Of a DNA stretch of 64,000 nt, positions 20,900-30,523 are shown one piece after another; the stretch's first letter is position 1, and each line of letters begins with the position of its first letter. The DNA lies in the NCBI GenBank assembly GCA_934668765.1, contig CAKUOH010000002.1, positions 55,375 through 119,374 on the forward strand, read 5' to 3'. The position numbers and the translations under genes were made by a program. The notes beneath the pieces are model-generated. The model made no database searches. It saw nothing but the letters and a program-made list of their open reading frames with translations, and had not been told where the DNA came from. Source of the stretch: an uncultured Helicobacteraceae bacterium. Lineage in GTDB: Bacteria; Campylobacterota; Campylobacteria; Campylobacterales; Helicobacteraceae.

Positions 20900-22192
20900 G
20901 TGGATTTGGATAAGATTAAAGCATTTTTTAAAAATCGTGGCATTGATTTTGGGCGTGTGAATCTTTTGGGATATGGCAAAATAATGCAATCTTTAAGCGA
21001 TTTTTTGGCGCAAAATGGCGTGAATTGCGATATTTATGATGATAAATTTGAGAAAATTTCGTGCGATTCGTTTGGGAATCGACTTTTGCCAAGCAAAGAG
21101 ATTGCGAATCTGTCGCAAAGTGAGTGTGAATCCACGCTATCGATTGTATCGCCGGGAATACCGCCTTTTCACGCTCTCGCTAAAAACACCCCAAATCTCA
21201 TCAGCGAATATGATTTTTTCGCATCCATAATGCCAAAAAGCGTGTGGATTAGCGGGACAAATGGTAAAACCACCACAACGCAAATGACAACGCTTCTACT
21301 GCGCGATTTTGGGGCGCAAAGCGGGGGCAATATCGGCACTCCGCTATGCGAAATGGACTGCAACGCCACGCTTTGGGTGCTAGAAACTAGCTCATTTATG
21401 CTACATTATACAAATCTTGTAAAGCCCGATATTTACGCACTTTTGCCTATTGCTGATGACCATATTTCGTGGCACGGCGATTTTGAAAGCTATATGGATT
21501 CCAAGCTAAAACCGCTAACAATGATGAGTAAAAATTCTAGCGCGATTATCCCGCAAATCTACATAGATTCGCCACAGGCAAAGGCATTTAAAGGCAAACT
21601 TTATCTTTATGACAACGCTCAATCTTTGGCAAATCTCTTTGAGATTAAAGCAAATTTAGTGCGTTTTAAAGGTGCATTTTTACTTGATAGCATTCTTTCA
21701 CTTGCCATTGCAAAGCTAATTACGGGTAAAATCGACTATGATTTGATGAATAGTTTTAAGATTGACGCGCATAAAGTGGAGGAATTTTTAGACGCACAAG
21801 GGCGCGTTTTTGTCGATGACAGCAAGGCTACGAATATTTCGGCAGTGGAAGAGGCACTAAAAATCTATGCCGATAAATTTATATTTTTGATTTTAGGTGG
21901 CGATAATAAGGGCGTTAGTCTTGCGCCGTTAGTGCGAATCCTTGCAAATTATCGCACCAAAATCTTTGCCATCGGTGCGTGTGAAAATCATATCAAAGAG
22001 CTATGCGATGAATCGCACCTAAATTGCGAGGTTTGTGGCGATTTGCAAAATGCCGTTGCAAAAATCAAGCGCGAATTTAAAGATTGTGCGAATCAAATCT
22101 GCCTTTTAAGTCCAGCGTGTGCGAGTTTAGACCAATTCAAATCTTATGCCCAGCGCGGCGAGGCATTTAAAAGATTCGCGCTATCTATTTAA
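20900..22192 (+). CDS. murD: UDP-N-acetylmuramoylalanine--D-glutamate ligase
   Basis: Adds D-Glu to UDP-MurNAc-L-Ala in the cytoplasm. The 430-residue Mur ligase has an N-terminal UDP-binding domain, P-loop WISGTNGKTTTTQM near residue 115, the central domain with DDHISWHG, and a C-terminal domain with DDSKATN. It starts with GTG, 7 bp after mraY, with AAGG upstream. Its stop overlaps by 8 bp the predicted full-length end of the convergent glycosyltransferase gene. Confidence 0.95.
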   Translation: MDLDKIKAFFKNRGIDFGRVNLLGYGKIMQSLSDFLAQNGVNCDIYDDKFEKISCDSFGNRLLPSKEIANLSQSECESTLSIVSPGIPPFHALAKNTPNLISEYDFFASIMPKSVWISGTNGKTTTTQMTTLLLRDFGAQSGGNIGTPLCEMDCNATLWVLETSSFMLHYTNLVKPDIYALLPIADDHISWHGDFESYMDSKLKPLTMMSKNSSAIIPQIYIDSPQAKAFKGKLYLYDNAQSLANLFEIKANLVRFKGAFLLDSILSLAIAKLITGKIDYDLMNSFKIDAHKVEEFLDAQGRVFVDDSKATNISAVEEALKIYADKFIFLILGGDNKGVSLAPLVRILANYRTKIFAIGACENHIKELCDESHLNCEVCGDLQNAVAKIKREFKDCANQICLLSPACASLDQFKSYAQRGEAFKRFALSI

Positions 22193-23169
22193 TGCCATTT
22201 TCTAGCGAATCTAGTGCTTCTTTAGCCATTTTGCTAAATTCTGCTAAAATTTTTCCATATTCTTTTTGCCAGCCAGATTCAACCACAAACTTGCGATTCC
22301 CCCCCCCCCCAACGATATTGCACCGCTTTATCAATAAACACAAACGCGGGGATTTGCAGGATATTACACAAATGCACATTGCCCGTATCAATACTGATTA
22401 GATAATCCAAACCCATCGAAATACTCACAAGCGAGGCAATACTCTCATCATTTACAAAAATTTTGAGATTTGGGAGATTCGCGCTATCGTTGAATTGAAT
22501 GGGATTGTTGCTAAAATTAAGCAATACAAACAAAAACTGCGGATAGCTCCGCGCAAGATTCACCGCCAAATAATACCAATCCTTGTGATAAAAATTTATC
22601 CCCGCACTCTCTTTGTGATTCGCAAACGCATTTATGCCTATGACCTTTTTATATGGAAAATCCACGCTCTTAAAAAACGGCGCAGTTAGGCTTGAATCCT
22701 TTGGCAAAAAATCGCGCATTTTACTAAAATCGATTTTGGCAAAATTTTCATCATAATGCCTTGGATTTATCACGCGCACGAGTTTTAGCACAATATCAGC
22801 CATATATTTTTTGGCGTGAAAATAAGGCAGTGGCGTCTCAAACGCGCTTGAAGTTAGGCTAACAAAATGTGGTTGGACGATTAGCCTTTTAAATTTTAGC
22901 GTTTGAATCTTGCGAAAAAACGCACCCTTGCGATACGCCGTGATAAAAATATCAGGATTCATCGCACGAATCTGTTCTATGCTTACTTCATTTGCGTTAA
23001 TCACTTCGTCAATAAAACCCACTTTTTGCGTAAAATCCTGTGGCAAATTTAGCGCGTAAATACCTAGCGAATCATTTGGATAAAGACATTTGATGGCATA
23101 GAGTGCCTTAAAACAGCACAAAAAATCCCCAAATCCACCGCCTTGAAAATGAAAAATAATCTTTGCCAT
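22185..23169 (-). pseudogene. GT9-like (heptosyltransferase-type) glycosyltransferase, out of frame at a 12-G tract (probably phase-variable)
   Basis: Residues from 23169 read as a family 9 glycosyltransferase: an N-terminal Rossmann start (IIFHFQGGGFGDFLCC) and the C-terminal donor-site motif ISIDTGNVHLCNILQIPAF. At 22299-22310 the coding strand has twelve G. In this phase the protein ends after SQVCG at 22279 (296 residues). With eleven G or fourteen G the frame continues through NRKFVVESGWQKEYG to a stop at 22185, giving about 327 residues. It probably adds a sugar to lipopolysaccharide, and its switching would vary the surface. It starts 13 bp after lemA with GGAG before the ATG. Confidence 0.85.
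22299..22310 (-). repeat. Poly-G tract (12) in the glycosyltransferase coding strand
   Basis: Twelve consecutive C on the + strand. Homopolymer G tracts of this length are classic slipped-strand switch points in Helicobacter and Campylobacter surface genes. Confidence 0.95.
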
Positions 23170-23182
23170 TTGTCGCTCCGCT

Positions 23183-23779
23183 CTAAAACTCCACCTTTGG
23201 TGCTTTTTCTAGCACTTCTTTACTCTCGTTAAACTCCAAAAATCCCATATCCTCTCGGTATTTAGGGAATAACCCCGCGATTATATTACAAGGAAAAGTT
23301 TGTTTAAAGACATTGAAATTCATTGCGCTATCATTGAAGCTCTGCCTTGCAAATGTGATTTTATTCTCTGTAGAAGTGAGCTCTTCGTTTAATTGCATCA
23401 TATTTTCATTTGCCTTTAGCTCAGGGTATGCTTCCATTTGGATATTTAGCCCCTTTAGTGCGTTTAGTAGGCTAAATTCGGCACTATTTAATTTAGAGAT
23501 ATTTTTTATATCTGCACTTTGCGAAGCAGATTTTAACGCATTTCGTGCAGCATTTCGTGCATTAGTAACGCTTAAAAGCGTCTCTTTTTCGTGCTGCATA
23601 TATTTTTTTGCCACTTCGATTAGATTTGGGATTAAATCATATCGCCTTTTTAGCTGCACATCAATTTGTGCAAACGCATTTTGAGTGCGATTAAATAGCG
23701 CGACAAGGCGATTATAAACACTTATTACATACAATCCAACTAGCACCACAACCACCGCAGCGATTATCCCTGCAATCAT
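23183..23779 (-). CDS. lemA: LemA family membrane protein
   Basis: 198 residues: one N-terminal membrane helix (about 2-22), then the helical LemA domain with YNRLVALFNRTQNAFAQIDVQLKRRYDLIPNLIEV, the most conserved LemA stretch. The function of the family is not settled; it often sits with membrane quality-control genes such as htpX, but the htpX-like gene here is 37 kb away. AAGGGGAC lies before the ATG. It is followed by the phase-variable glycosyltransferase in the same direction. Confidence 0.93.
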   Translation of the reverse strand: MIAGIIAAVVVVLVGLYVISVYNRLVALFNRTQNAFAQIDVQLKRRYDLIPNLIEVAKKYMQHEKETLLSVTNARNAARNALKSASQSADIKNISKLNSAEFSLLNALKGLNIQMEAYPELKANENMMQLNEELTSTENKITFARQSFNDSAMNFNVFKQTFPCNIIAGLFPKYREDMGFLEFNESKEVLEKAPKVEF

Positions 23780-23860
23780 TTTGTCCCCTTTTTTATTTAA
23801 AATATTTTTAAGATTCGCTTGAATGCGAATCTTTTGCCAAACATTGTAGCTTAAAAAATA

Positions 23861-24892
23861 TTAAATTTCTTTGATTTTACTTATCTGCCACGCGATTTTT
23901 TCGCCACCAAAAAGGATTTTTATGGATTCATTTTGGGCGTGAATCGCGCTTGGTAAAATATTATCGCATTTTTCTAAAATGACGCTTTTTTGCGGGATTT
24001 GCGCTAAATTATAGATTTTCATAGCATTATCGCTTATAAATTTTTGCAAATTTTCTAATTTACCTTGCGCTTCAAAAATCTCACACAGCTTTGGAAGTAG
24101 CACAGGCGCGGAAAAAATCCCCGCAGCACCTTTTAGCTTCGCACCCTCCAAATGTGGCGCAGAATCGCTCCCAAAGCTAACCTTTGGATGTGCATTTAGC
24201 GCAAGATTTAGCAATGCCTCCCTATCACGCGGCGTTTTTAAAATGGGTTTGCAAAAATAATGTGGATTTAATGCGCCACCAGCGAGCAAATCCAAATCTA
24301 GCGCAATGTGATGAAGCGTAAGCGTGGCAAAAAGGTTAGGAAATCGCTCCAAAATCTCAATACTGCGCCTATCGCTCAAATGCTCCATAATGATTGTTAG
24401 GTATGGAAAATTTCTTGCAATTTCTGCAAAAACTTTGCCAAACTCAAATTCGCGCTCCATACAAAAGCCATTAGATTCGCCGTGTATGGATAATATAAAG
24501 CCTAAATCCTGCGCCATTTCAAAAATATCAAGCGTTTTTTGATTTAAAATATCGCTAATGCCCGATTCGCTCCCCGTAGTCGCACCTTTTGGGTAGAGTT
24601 TTAAAATCTTTATATCATTTTTTTTAGCAGATTCAAGCTCTTTTTTGGTTAAATTTTCTGTCAAATAAAGGCTCATTAGTGGCAAAAAATTTGTATTTTT
24701 AGTCGAATCTAAAATCGCTTTTTTATAATCCAATGCCATTTTTGTCGTGGCAATGGGATTTTTAAGGTTTGGCATTGCAAGGGCGGCACTAAAATGCTTT
24801 GCACTGCAAGGCGCGACAACCCTTAAAATATCGCCCTCACGCAAATGAATGTGCATATCAAGCGGATTTTTTAGTGTGATAGTTTCGCTCAT
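23861..24892 (-). CDS. pyrC: Dihydroorotase
   Basis: Third step of pyrimidine synthesis: N-carbamoyl-aspartate to dihydroorotate. 343 residues from ATG 24892, a class II-type PyrC of about the usual length. Metal ligands: His pair in DMHIHLR; Lys in KLYPKGATT (carbamylated Lys); His in LSIHGES and EHLSDR; Asp in GSDSAPH. The frame is open to 24910, but AAGGA is correctly spaced for 24892. The ATG overlaps the stop of the upstream phosphomannomutase gene by 4 bp, so the two are translationally coupled. Confidence 0.93.
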   Translation of the reverse strand: MSETITLKNPLDMHIHLREGDILRVVAPCSAKHFSAALAMPNLKNPIATTKMALDYKKAILDSTKNTNFLPLMSLYLTENLTKKELESAKKNDIKILKLYPKGATTGSESGISDILNQKTLDIFEMAQDLGFILSIHGESNGFCMEREFEFGKVFAEIARNFPYLTIIMEHLSDRRSIEILERFPNLFATLTLHHIALDLDLLAGGALNPHYFCKPILKTPRDREALLNLALNAHPKVSFGSDSAPHLEGAKLKGAAGIFSAPVLLPKLCEIFEAQGKLENLQKFISDNAMKIYNLAQIPQKSVILEKCDNILPSAIHAQNESIKILFGGEKIAWQISKIKEI

Positions 24893-26460
24893 CGTAAATC
24901 CTTTTCGCATTCATCAAGTAAATCTAACATTGTTTTTTTGTAAATCTCGGCGCACTCTCGCGTTGTGGCTTCAAAGCGCGTAACTAGCACGGGCGTTGTG
25001 TTACTAGCGCGGATTAGCCCCCAGCCATTTTCAAATATCACGCGAATGCCGTCAATATCGATAATATCGATGATTTTGGGGAAGTCGCTATGCAAATCTT
25101 TGGCGTTTGAATCTTGCTGATTTTGGTGAATCGCATTTAGCTTTTTTGTAAGTTTTTTGATGATTTCAAATTTTTTATCCTCGCTTGAATTGATTTTTTC
25201 CTCATTTGTCGAAAACATTTGCGGCAGGGACTTTATAAAGGATTCAACTTCATTCACACTTGAATCCAAAAATAACTCCAAAGCCCTAAAACTCGCATAA
25301 ATCGCATCATCATAGCCAAAATATCTATCGTTAAAAAATAAATGTCCGCTCATTTCTGCCGCAAGGTGGGCGTTTGTCTCGCTTAACTTTACCTTTAAAT
25401 TGCTATGTCCTGTTTTAAACATAATCGCACTTCCAAACTTGCCTATCTCGCTATACATTACCGCGCTACACTTTACTTCGCCAATCACTACGGGCTTTGT
25501 GCCGTCCTTTGCGATTTGCTTGGCAAAAAGAATGGCAAGTTCATCGCCTTTGAAATGATAATGTTCGCTCAAAAGCCCGATTCTATCGGCATCTCCGTCA
25601 AATGCAATGCCGATTTTGATATTATGCTCTTTCATTGCATTTCGCAAAAATACAAGATTTTTGTCCTCGCTTGGGTCTGGGTGATGATTAGGAAAATTGC
25701 CATTTGGCTCAAAAAATAAAGGCAAATATGGGATATTTAGGTTTTCAAGCACGGATTTAAGTGCGATTGCCGCCACGCCATTGCCACAATCAAAGGCGAC
25801 TTTGTGCGGAAAATTTTTTAGCCTTGCAAAATGTGCGGTTAGAAAATCAATGTATTCATTTAGCGCATCTAGCTTTTGGATTTGCGGATTTTGGGGCGAA
25901 TCTGATTTTGGCGAATCTGCGCTAGATTCGGCATTAGATTCGCTAAAATCGCTCAAATTTTGCGTGATTTTTTCTCCCAAAGTGCGAATATCATCGCCAT
26001 AAAAGGGCTTTTTTAGAATGGTAATCTTAAATCCATTATACTCGGGCGGATTGTGTGAGCCTGTAATCATAATGCTTGAATCCACCTGCGCGATTTTGGA
26101 GTAAAGGCTGAAATAGGCAATGGGCGTGGGAATCATACCTAAATCGTAAATTTGCAAAGATATGTTGTTTTGTGTGCAATTTGTTCTGGGGTATTCATTC
26201 GAGTCGTTTTTATTGCTCCGATTGTTTGATTGTGAATTTTGCAAATCTACGCAATGATTACCCAAATACGAATTAAGCCCCTCACACAGCCATCGAAACA
26301 AAATCGGGCTATGCGTCCTTGCATCATACCCGATTGCTACGCTTCTCCCGCCACGCGCCATTATTTCGCGCCCTAGCTCCGCGCCGATAGCTACCACGAC
26401 ATTTTGGCACAAATCCTCCCCAAAAATCCCGCGAATGTCATATTCTCTAAAAATACTCAT
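24889..26460 (-). CDS. algC: Phosphomannomutase/phosphoglucomutase with two repeat-derived insertions
   Basis: Alpha-phosphohexomutase that moves phosphate between C6 and C1 of mannose or glucose, feeding lipopolysaccharide sugars. Catalytic TGSHNPPEYNG (phospho-Ser), metal-binding FDGDADRIG and the sugar-binding AEMSGHLFF are all present. At 523 residues it is about 60 longer than typical. The excess lies in two polar blocks: roughly 64-100 (SYLGNHCVDL to TQNNIS), which is a RepC element read in frame, and about 170-195 (SESNAESSADSPKSDSPQNP), built from GATTCG/CGAATC motifs. Core motifs are intact, so activity is likely. The gene symbol follows Helicobacter usage. Confidence 0.92.
   Translation of the reverse strand: MSIFREYDIRGIFGEDLCQNVVVAIGAELGREIMARGGRSVAIGYDARTHSPILFRWLCEGLNSYLGNHCVDLQNSQSNNRSNKNDSNEYPRTNCTQNNISLQIYDLGMIPTPIAYFSLYSKIAQVDSSIMITGSHNPPEYNGFKITILKKPFYGDDIRTLGEKITQNLSDFSESNAESSADSPKSDSPQNPQIQKLDALNEYIDFLTAHFARLKNFPHKVAFDCGNGVAAIALKSVLENLNIPYLPLFFEPNGNFPNHHPDPSEDKNLVFLRNAMKEHNIKIGIAFDGDADRIGLLSEHYHFKGDELAILFAKQIAKDGTKPVVIGEVKCSAVMYSEIGKFGSAIMFKTGHSNLKVKLSETNAHLAAEMSGHLFFNDRYFGYDDAIYASFRALELFLDSSVNEVESFIKSLPQMFSTNEEKINSSEDKKFEIIKKLTKKLNAIHQNQQDSNAKDLHSDFPKIIDIIDIDGIRVIFENGWGLIRASNTTPVLVTRFEATTRECAEIYKKTMLDLLDECEKDLR
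26172..26276 (+). repeat. RepC-like element inside the phosphomannomutase gene
   Basis: The tail GCAATGATTACCCAAATACG plus AATT matches the tails of the clpB, gpmI and pepD copies. The other end (AATTTGTTCTGGGGTATTCAT) is roughly its inverted complement, so the unit is palindromic. On the coding strand it gives SYLGNHCVDL; pepD has LSLGNHSANT from the same tail. Confidence 0.7.
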
Positions 26461-26542
26461 TCCATAGTCCTTTTTAAATTTTACTTTTAGTATTTTTAGC
26501 TAAAATTATATCTATTTTTTTAAGAAATTTTGGAGTTGCAAA

Positions 26543-27655
26543 ATGGGATTTAAAAACTATCTTAACGATTTAAAAAACTACGAGGGAGGTAAGCCAATCG
26601 AGCTTGTGGTGCGCGAATTTGGCATTTATGAAGATGATATAATCAAACTAGCAAGTAATGAAAACGCGCTAGGTTGCGCAAAAGCGGTGATTAAGGCGAT
26701 TAAAAAAGAAGCAAAAAACGCCTTTCGTTACCCTGATGATAGTGCTTACGAGTTAAAGGAAGCATTAGCAAAAAAGCATCGAATCTACCCGCAAAATATC
26801 ATTTTAGGTAGCGGAAGCGACCAGATTATTGATATTTTGATTCACGCGGTTTGCGGACGGGGCGATAAGATTCTAACAAGTGCCGTTACATTTGCGATGT
26901 ATGAGATTTATGCAAAGCAATGCGAAGCCCAAGTGGTGCGGACAAAAAGCGAGATTTTTAATGCAAATGAAATCATTGCTCTAGCAAAAACGCATAAGCC
27001 AAAAATTATCTTTTTATGTATTCCAAATAACCCGCTAGGCGATTGTTTGACGCGTGATGAAGTGTATAGGATTTTGGATTGCGTAGATAAGGACTGCATT
27101 GTCGCGCTTGATTGTGCATATAATGAGTTTGCGAAGTTTAAGGATAAAAATAGGGCAATCGTGCCAAATGATCTTATTGCGACTTATCCAAATGCCATTT
27201 ATTTAGGCACATTTTCTAAACTCTATGGGTTAGGCGGACTTCGCGTGGGTTATGGAATCGCCATTGATAGCACTATCTCTACGCTTTCAAAACTGCGCCC
27301 ACCTTTTAATAATACAAATATTTCCCTAAAAGCTGCGCTTGTCGCGCTAAAAGAAAAAAAATTCGTTGAAAAAACGCTCAAAAATAATGCCGAGCAAATG
27401 GGAGTTTATGAAAAATTTGCGCGTGAAAACAATATAAGATTCATCGAATCTTACACAAATTTCATCGCATTCTTTTTTGAAAAAAGCATTGATTCAACCG
27501 CGCTATGCGATTATTTGCTAAAAAATGGCATAATTATTAGGAATCTAAAAAGCTATAATCTAAACGCCGTGCGAATCACTATCGGCACGGAAAAAGAAAA
27601 TAAAAAAGTGCTAAAATACATTGCGAAATTTTTAAACAAAAATACTGAAAAATAA
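26543..27655 (+). CDS. hisC: Histidinol-phosphate aminotransferase
   Basis: PLP enzyme converting imidazole-acetol phosphate to histidinol phosphate; in this lineage it may also serve aromatic amino acids. 370 residues. Features: LASNENALG near the start, the nucleotide-phosphate loop GSGSDQIID, NNPLGD, and PLP Lys in FSKLYGLGGLRVGYG. GGAG lies 8 bp before the ATG. It is followed 30 bp later by fliF; whether they share a transcript is unclear. Confidence 0.93.
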   Translation: MGFKNYLNDLKNYEGGKPIELVVREFGIYEDDIIKLASNENALGCAKAVIKAIKKEAKNAFRYPDDSAYELKEALAKKHRIYPQNIILGSGSDQIIDILIHAVCGRGDKILTSAVTFAMYEIYAKQCEAQVVRTKSEIFNANEIIALAKTHKPKIIFLCIPNNPLGDCLTRDEVYRILDCVDKDCIVALDCAYNEFAKFKDKNRAIVPNDLIATYPNAIYLGTFSKLYGLGGLRVGYGIAIDSTISTLSKLRPPFNNTNISLKAALVALKEKKFVEKTLKNNAEQMGVYEKFARENNIRFIESYTNFIAFFFEKSIDSTALCDYLLKNGIIIRNLKSYNLNAVRITIGTEKENKKVLKYIAKFLNKNTEK

Positions 27656-27685
27656 TGTAAAAATAAGGTAATTTAGGGCGGATTC

Positions 27686-29380
27686 GTGGATATTAACAGA
27701 CTTTTTAAACAACTTTTAGATTTATATAATCGCCTAAACAAACGCCAAAAAATCGCTATGATTGGCGGAATCGTAGCGATTGTGGCGTTTTTGGCGTTTT
27801 TTATAGTGTTTTCGATTCGCGATCGCAATGAAAATGCAAACTACGCCGTGCTTTTTGATGGGCTAACACCTAGCGATAACGCGCTAATCTTGCAACATCT
27901 ACAAAGCAACAATATCCCTTACAAACTTCAACGCGAGGATACGATTTTAGTCCCAAAAGATGTCGTCTATGAGCAACGAATCGCCCTATCAAGCAATGGA
28001 ATCCCCAAAAATAGTAAGGTGGGCTTTGAGATTTTTGATGAGCAAAGCTTTGGAATGACAGAGTTTGAGCAACGCGTCAAACTCACTCGTGCCATTGAGG
28101 GCGAGCTTGGGCGGACGATTGAGAGCCTAAAACCCATCGTAAAAGCCTCCGTTCATATCGCAATCCCTGAAGATAGCGTCTTTGTAAGCAAGGAAGTTTT
28201 GCCGACAGCCTCTGCAACGCTAGAAATTCTCCCAAATATGTATCTAACGCCAAATCAAATTGAAGGCATAAAAAACCTAATCGCCTCTGCCATTCCTAAG
28301 CTAACAAAAGAAAATGTCTATATTGTTAATCAAAATGGCGAACCGCTGGGCAGTGATAACGAATCTATGGCGACAAATGAGATGATAAATCTGCAATTAA
28401 AATACAAAAATAATTTTGAGCGCATTTTAGAGGATAAAATCTCAAATGTTTTGACGCCGATAATCGGGGGAAAAGATAGGGTTGTGGCAAAAGTCAATGC
28501 GGAGTTTGACTTTTCTCAAACCAAAAGTATGAAAGAGACCTTTGACCCAAATAATGTCGTGCGTGGGGAGCAAACGCACGAAGAGCGCAAAGAGGGCGTT
28601 AGTGAGCCTGAAATAGGCGGTGTGCCCGGCGCAGTTAGCAATGTGGGACCTGTGCAGGGCTTGGATGCGCTAAATAATAAGCAGATTCATACCATAAATA
28701 CGACTACAACAAACTACGAAGTCGGCAAAACGATTTCAGAGATTAAAGGCGAGTTTGGGACGCTAAAACGATTAAGCGCGGCGGTTGTAGTCGATGGGAC
28801 TTATCAACTAGTAAATGATAATGGCGTGGAAAAAATGCAATACACCGCGCTTAATGAAGCTACTATGAGTCAAATTGATGCGCTTGTAAAGCAAACGATT
28901 GGTTTTTCACAGGATAGGGGCGATGTGGTAAGCGTTAGCAATTTTGAGCTAAATGCAAAAAGTGGTAGCTTTACGCCAAAAACCACGCTTGAAAAGATTA
29001 TGTCAATGCTTCAACCTGTGATTCCATTGCTAAAATACATTTTGGTGGCAATCATTATCTTTATATTCTACAAGAAAATCATTGCGCCATTTGCAGAGCG
29101 AATGATTGAGACAGAGGAAAAAAGCGATGAAGATGTCGAATCCTTGCTAACATTAGATGACAACGAAGAGGAAGCAAATCGCGAAAATGAACTCCGCAAA
29201 CGAATCGAAAATCAGCTTGGACTTGGCGATTTTAGAGAGGACGAATTGAAATATGAAGTGCTACTTGAAAAAATCAAGAAAGCTATTGCTGAAAAGCCAC
29301 AAGAGATTGCAAATCTTTTCCAAACGCTAATCCGCGATGAGTTAGGATTAGATGACACAGCGGCGAAAAAAGGGGCGTAG
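27686..29380 (+). CDS. fliF: Flagellar MS-ring protein FliF
   Basis: Builds the MS ring in the inner membrane, the base of the flagellar motor and export gate. 564 residues. One membrane helix near 25-46, the ring-building motifs (FEIFDEQSFGMTEFEQRVKL, then SVHIAIPEDSVF), a second membrane helix near 450-470, and a C-terminal acidic tail ending in the FliG-binding segment (FQTLIRDELGLDD). It starts with GTG after GGCGG. First gene of fliF-fliG-fliH, the order seen in H. pylori. Confidence 0.96.
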   Translation: MDINRLFKQLLDLYNRLNKRQKIAMIGGIVAIVAFLAFFIVFSIRDRNENANYAVLFDGLTPSDNALILQHLQSNNIPYKLQREDTILVPKDVVYEQRIALSSNGIPKNSKVGFEIFDEQSFGMTEFEQRVKLTRAIEGELGRTIESLKPIVKASVHIAIPEDSVFVSKEVLPTASATLEILPNMYLTPNQIEGIKNLIASAIPKLTKENVYIVNQNGEPLGSDNESMATNEMINLQLKYKNNFERILEDKISNVLTPIIGGKDRVVAKVNAEFDFSQTKSMKETFDPNNVVRGEQTHEERKEGVSEPEIGGVPGAVSNVGPVQGLDALNNKQIHTINTTTTNYEVGKTISEIKGEFGTLKRLSAAVVVDGTYQLVNDNGVEKMQYTALNEATMSQIDALVKQTIGFSQDRGDVVSVSNFELNAKSGSFTPKTTLEKIMSMLQPVIPLLKYILVAIIIFIFYKKIIAPFAERMIETEEKSDEDVESLLTLDDNEEEANRENELRKRIENQLGLGDFREDELKYEVLLEKIKKAIAEKPQEIANLFQTLIRDELGLDDTAAKKGA

Positions 29381-29491
29381 CGTGAAAGATTCGTATAAAA
29401 TTTTGCCAGAGATTCGCACTTTTGTGTGTGAAATGGCAGAGATTCGCAGATTTTGGCGCGAATCAAATCACAAAAGCAAGGGAGGGCATAG

Positions 29492-30523
29492 ATGGCATTT
29501 AATTTGACACAAGCCCAAAGAGCGCAATACGAAGAGTTTTCGATGGCGGAGAAAATCGCCATTTTGATGATTCAAATAGGCGATGATTTGACAAGTGAGC
29601 TTTTTTCGCATTTAGACCTTGAATCTATCACAGAGATTTCAAAATATATTGCACAAATGAAAGGCACGGATAAAGCTATCGGTGCGGCGGTGCTAGAGGA
29701 ATTTTATGCGATTTTCCAAAGCAATCAATACATTACGCAAGGTGGCTTTGAGTATGCAAAAGAATTGCTAATCCGCACTTTAGGCGAAGAGGAAGCCAAA
29801 AAAGTGCTTGAAAAGCTATCCAAATCAATGCAAGCAACCAAAAACTTTGCCTATCTATCAAAAGTCCGACCGCAACAACTTGCCGATTTTATCGTAAATG
29901 AGCATCCACAAACCATTGCGCTAATTTTAGCGCATATGGACCCAAATAACGCAGCAGAGACTTTGAGCTATTTCTCTGATGCGGAAAAAGCGGAGGTAAG
30001 TATCAAAATGGCAAGTTTGGGCGACATTTCTCCACAGATTATTAAGCGCGTTTCAGCCGTGCTAGAAAATAAGCTTGAATCGCTTACTAGCTACAAAGTT
30101 GAGGTTGGCGGACCGCGCGCAGTGGCTGAGATTTTTAATAGGCTTGGGCAAAAGGCAGCAAAAACTACGCTTTCTCACATAGAGCAAAGCGATGAGCAAC
30201 TTGCTGCAAAAATCAAAGAGATGATGTTTACATTTGAAGATATTGTCAAACTTGACAAATCTGCGATTATTGAGATATTAAAAGCGGTGGATAAAAAAGA
30301 GCTTACTATGGCACTAAAATCCGCGCCAGAGGAATTAAAACAAAAGTTTTTAAGCAATATGAGTCAAAGGGCAGGGGAGCAGTTTATCGAGGAATTGCAG
30401 TATTTGGGTGTCGTAAAAGTGCGTGATGTGGAAGCAGCACAGCGCAAGGTTGTCGAAATCGTCCAAGCATTAAGCGAACAGGGCGTAATCTCCATAGGCG
30501 AACAAGAAGATGTTGTTGAGTAA
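29492..30523 (+). CDS. fliG: Flagellar motor switch protein FliG
   Basis: Rotor protein on the MS ring that receives torque from MotA and direction from FliM. 343 residues with N, middle and C domains. The EHPQT motif (NEHPQTIALILAHM) and the C-terminal torque helix (FEDIVKLDKSAIIEILKAVD) are visible. GGGAGG sits before the ATG. A 111-bp spacer separates it from fliF, long for this operon and rich in GATTCGC motifs. Confidence 0.96.
   Translation: MAFNLTQAQRAQYEEFSMAEKIAILMIQIGDDLTSELFSHLDLESITEISKYIAQMKGTDKAIGAAVLEEFYAIFQSNQYITQGGFEYAKELLIRTLGEEEAKKVLEKLSKSMQATKNFAYLSKVRPQQLADFIVNEHPQTIALILAHMDPNNAAETLSYFSDAEKAEVSIKMASLGDISPQIIKRVSAVLENKLESLTSYKVEVGGPRAVAEIFNRLGQKAAKTTLSHIEQSDEQLAAKIKEMMFTFEDIVKLDKSAIIEILKAVDKKELTMALKSAPEELKQKFLSNMSQRAGEQFIEELQYLGVVKVRDVEAAQRKVVEIVQALSEQGVISIGEQEDVVE

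Noticed and set aside
22185..22391. Separate small gene starting inside the glycosyltransferase
   Set aside because: It is the continuation of the same gene in the shifted frame beyond the poly-G tract, not an independent gene.
29381..29509. 42-codon GTG frame between fliF and fliG as a gene
   Set aside because: It overlaps the fliG start, has repetitive motif content and no recognisable protein features.
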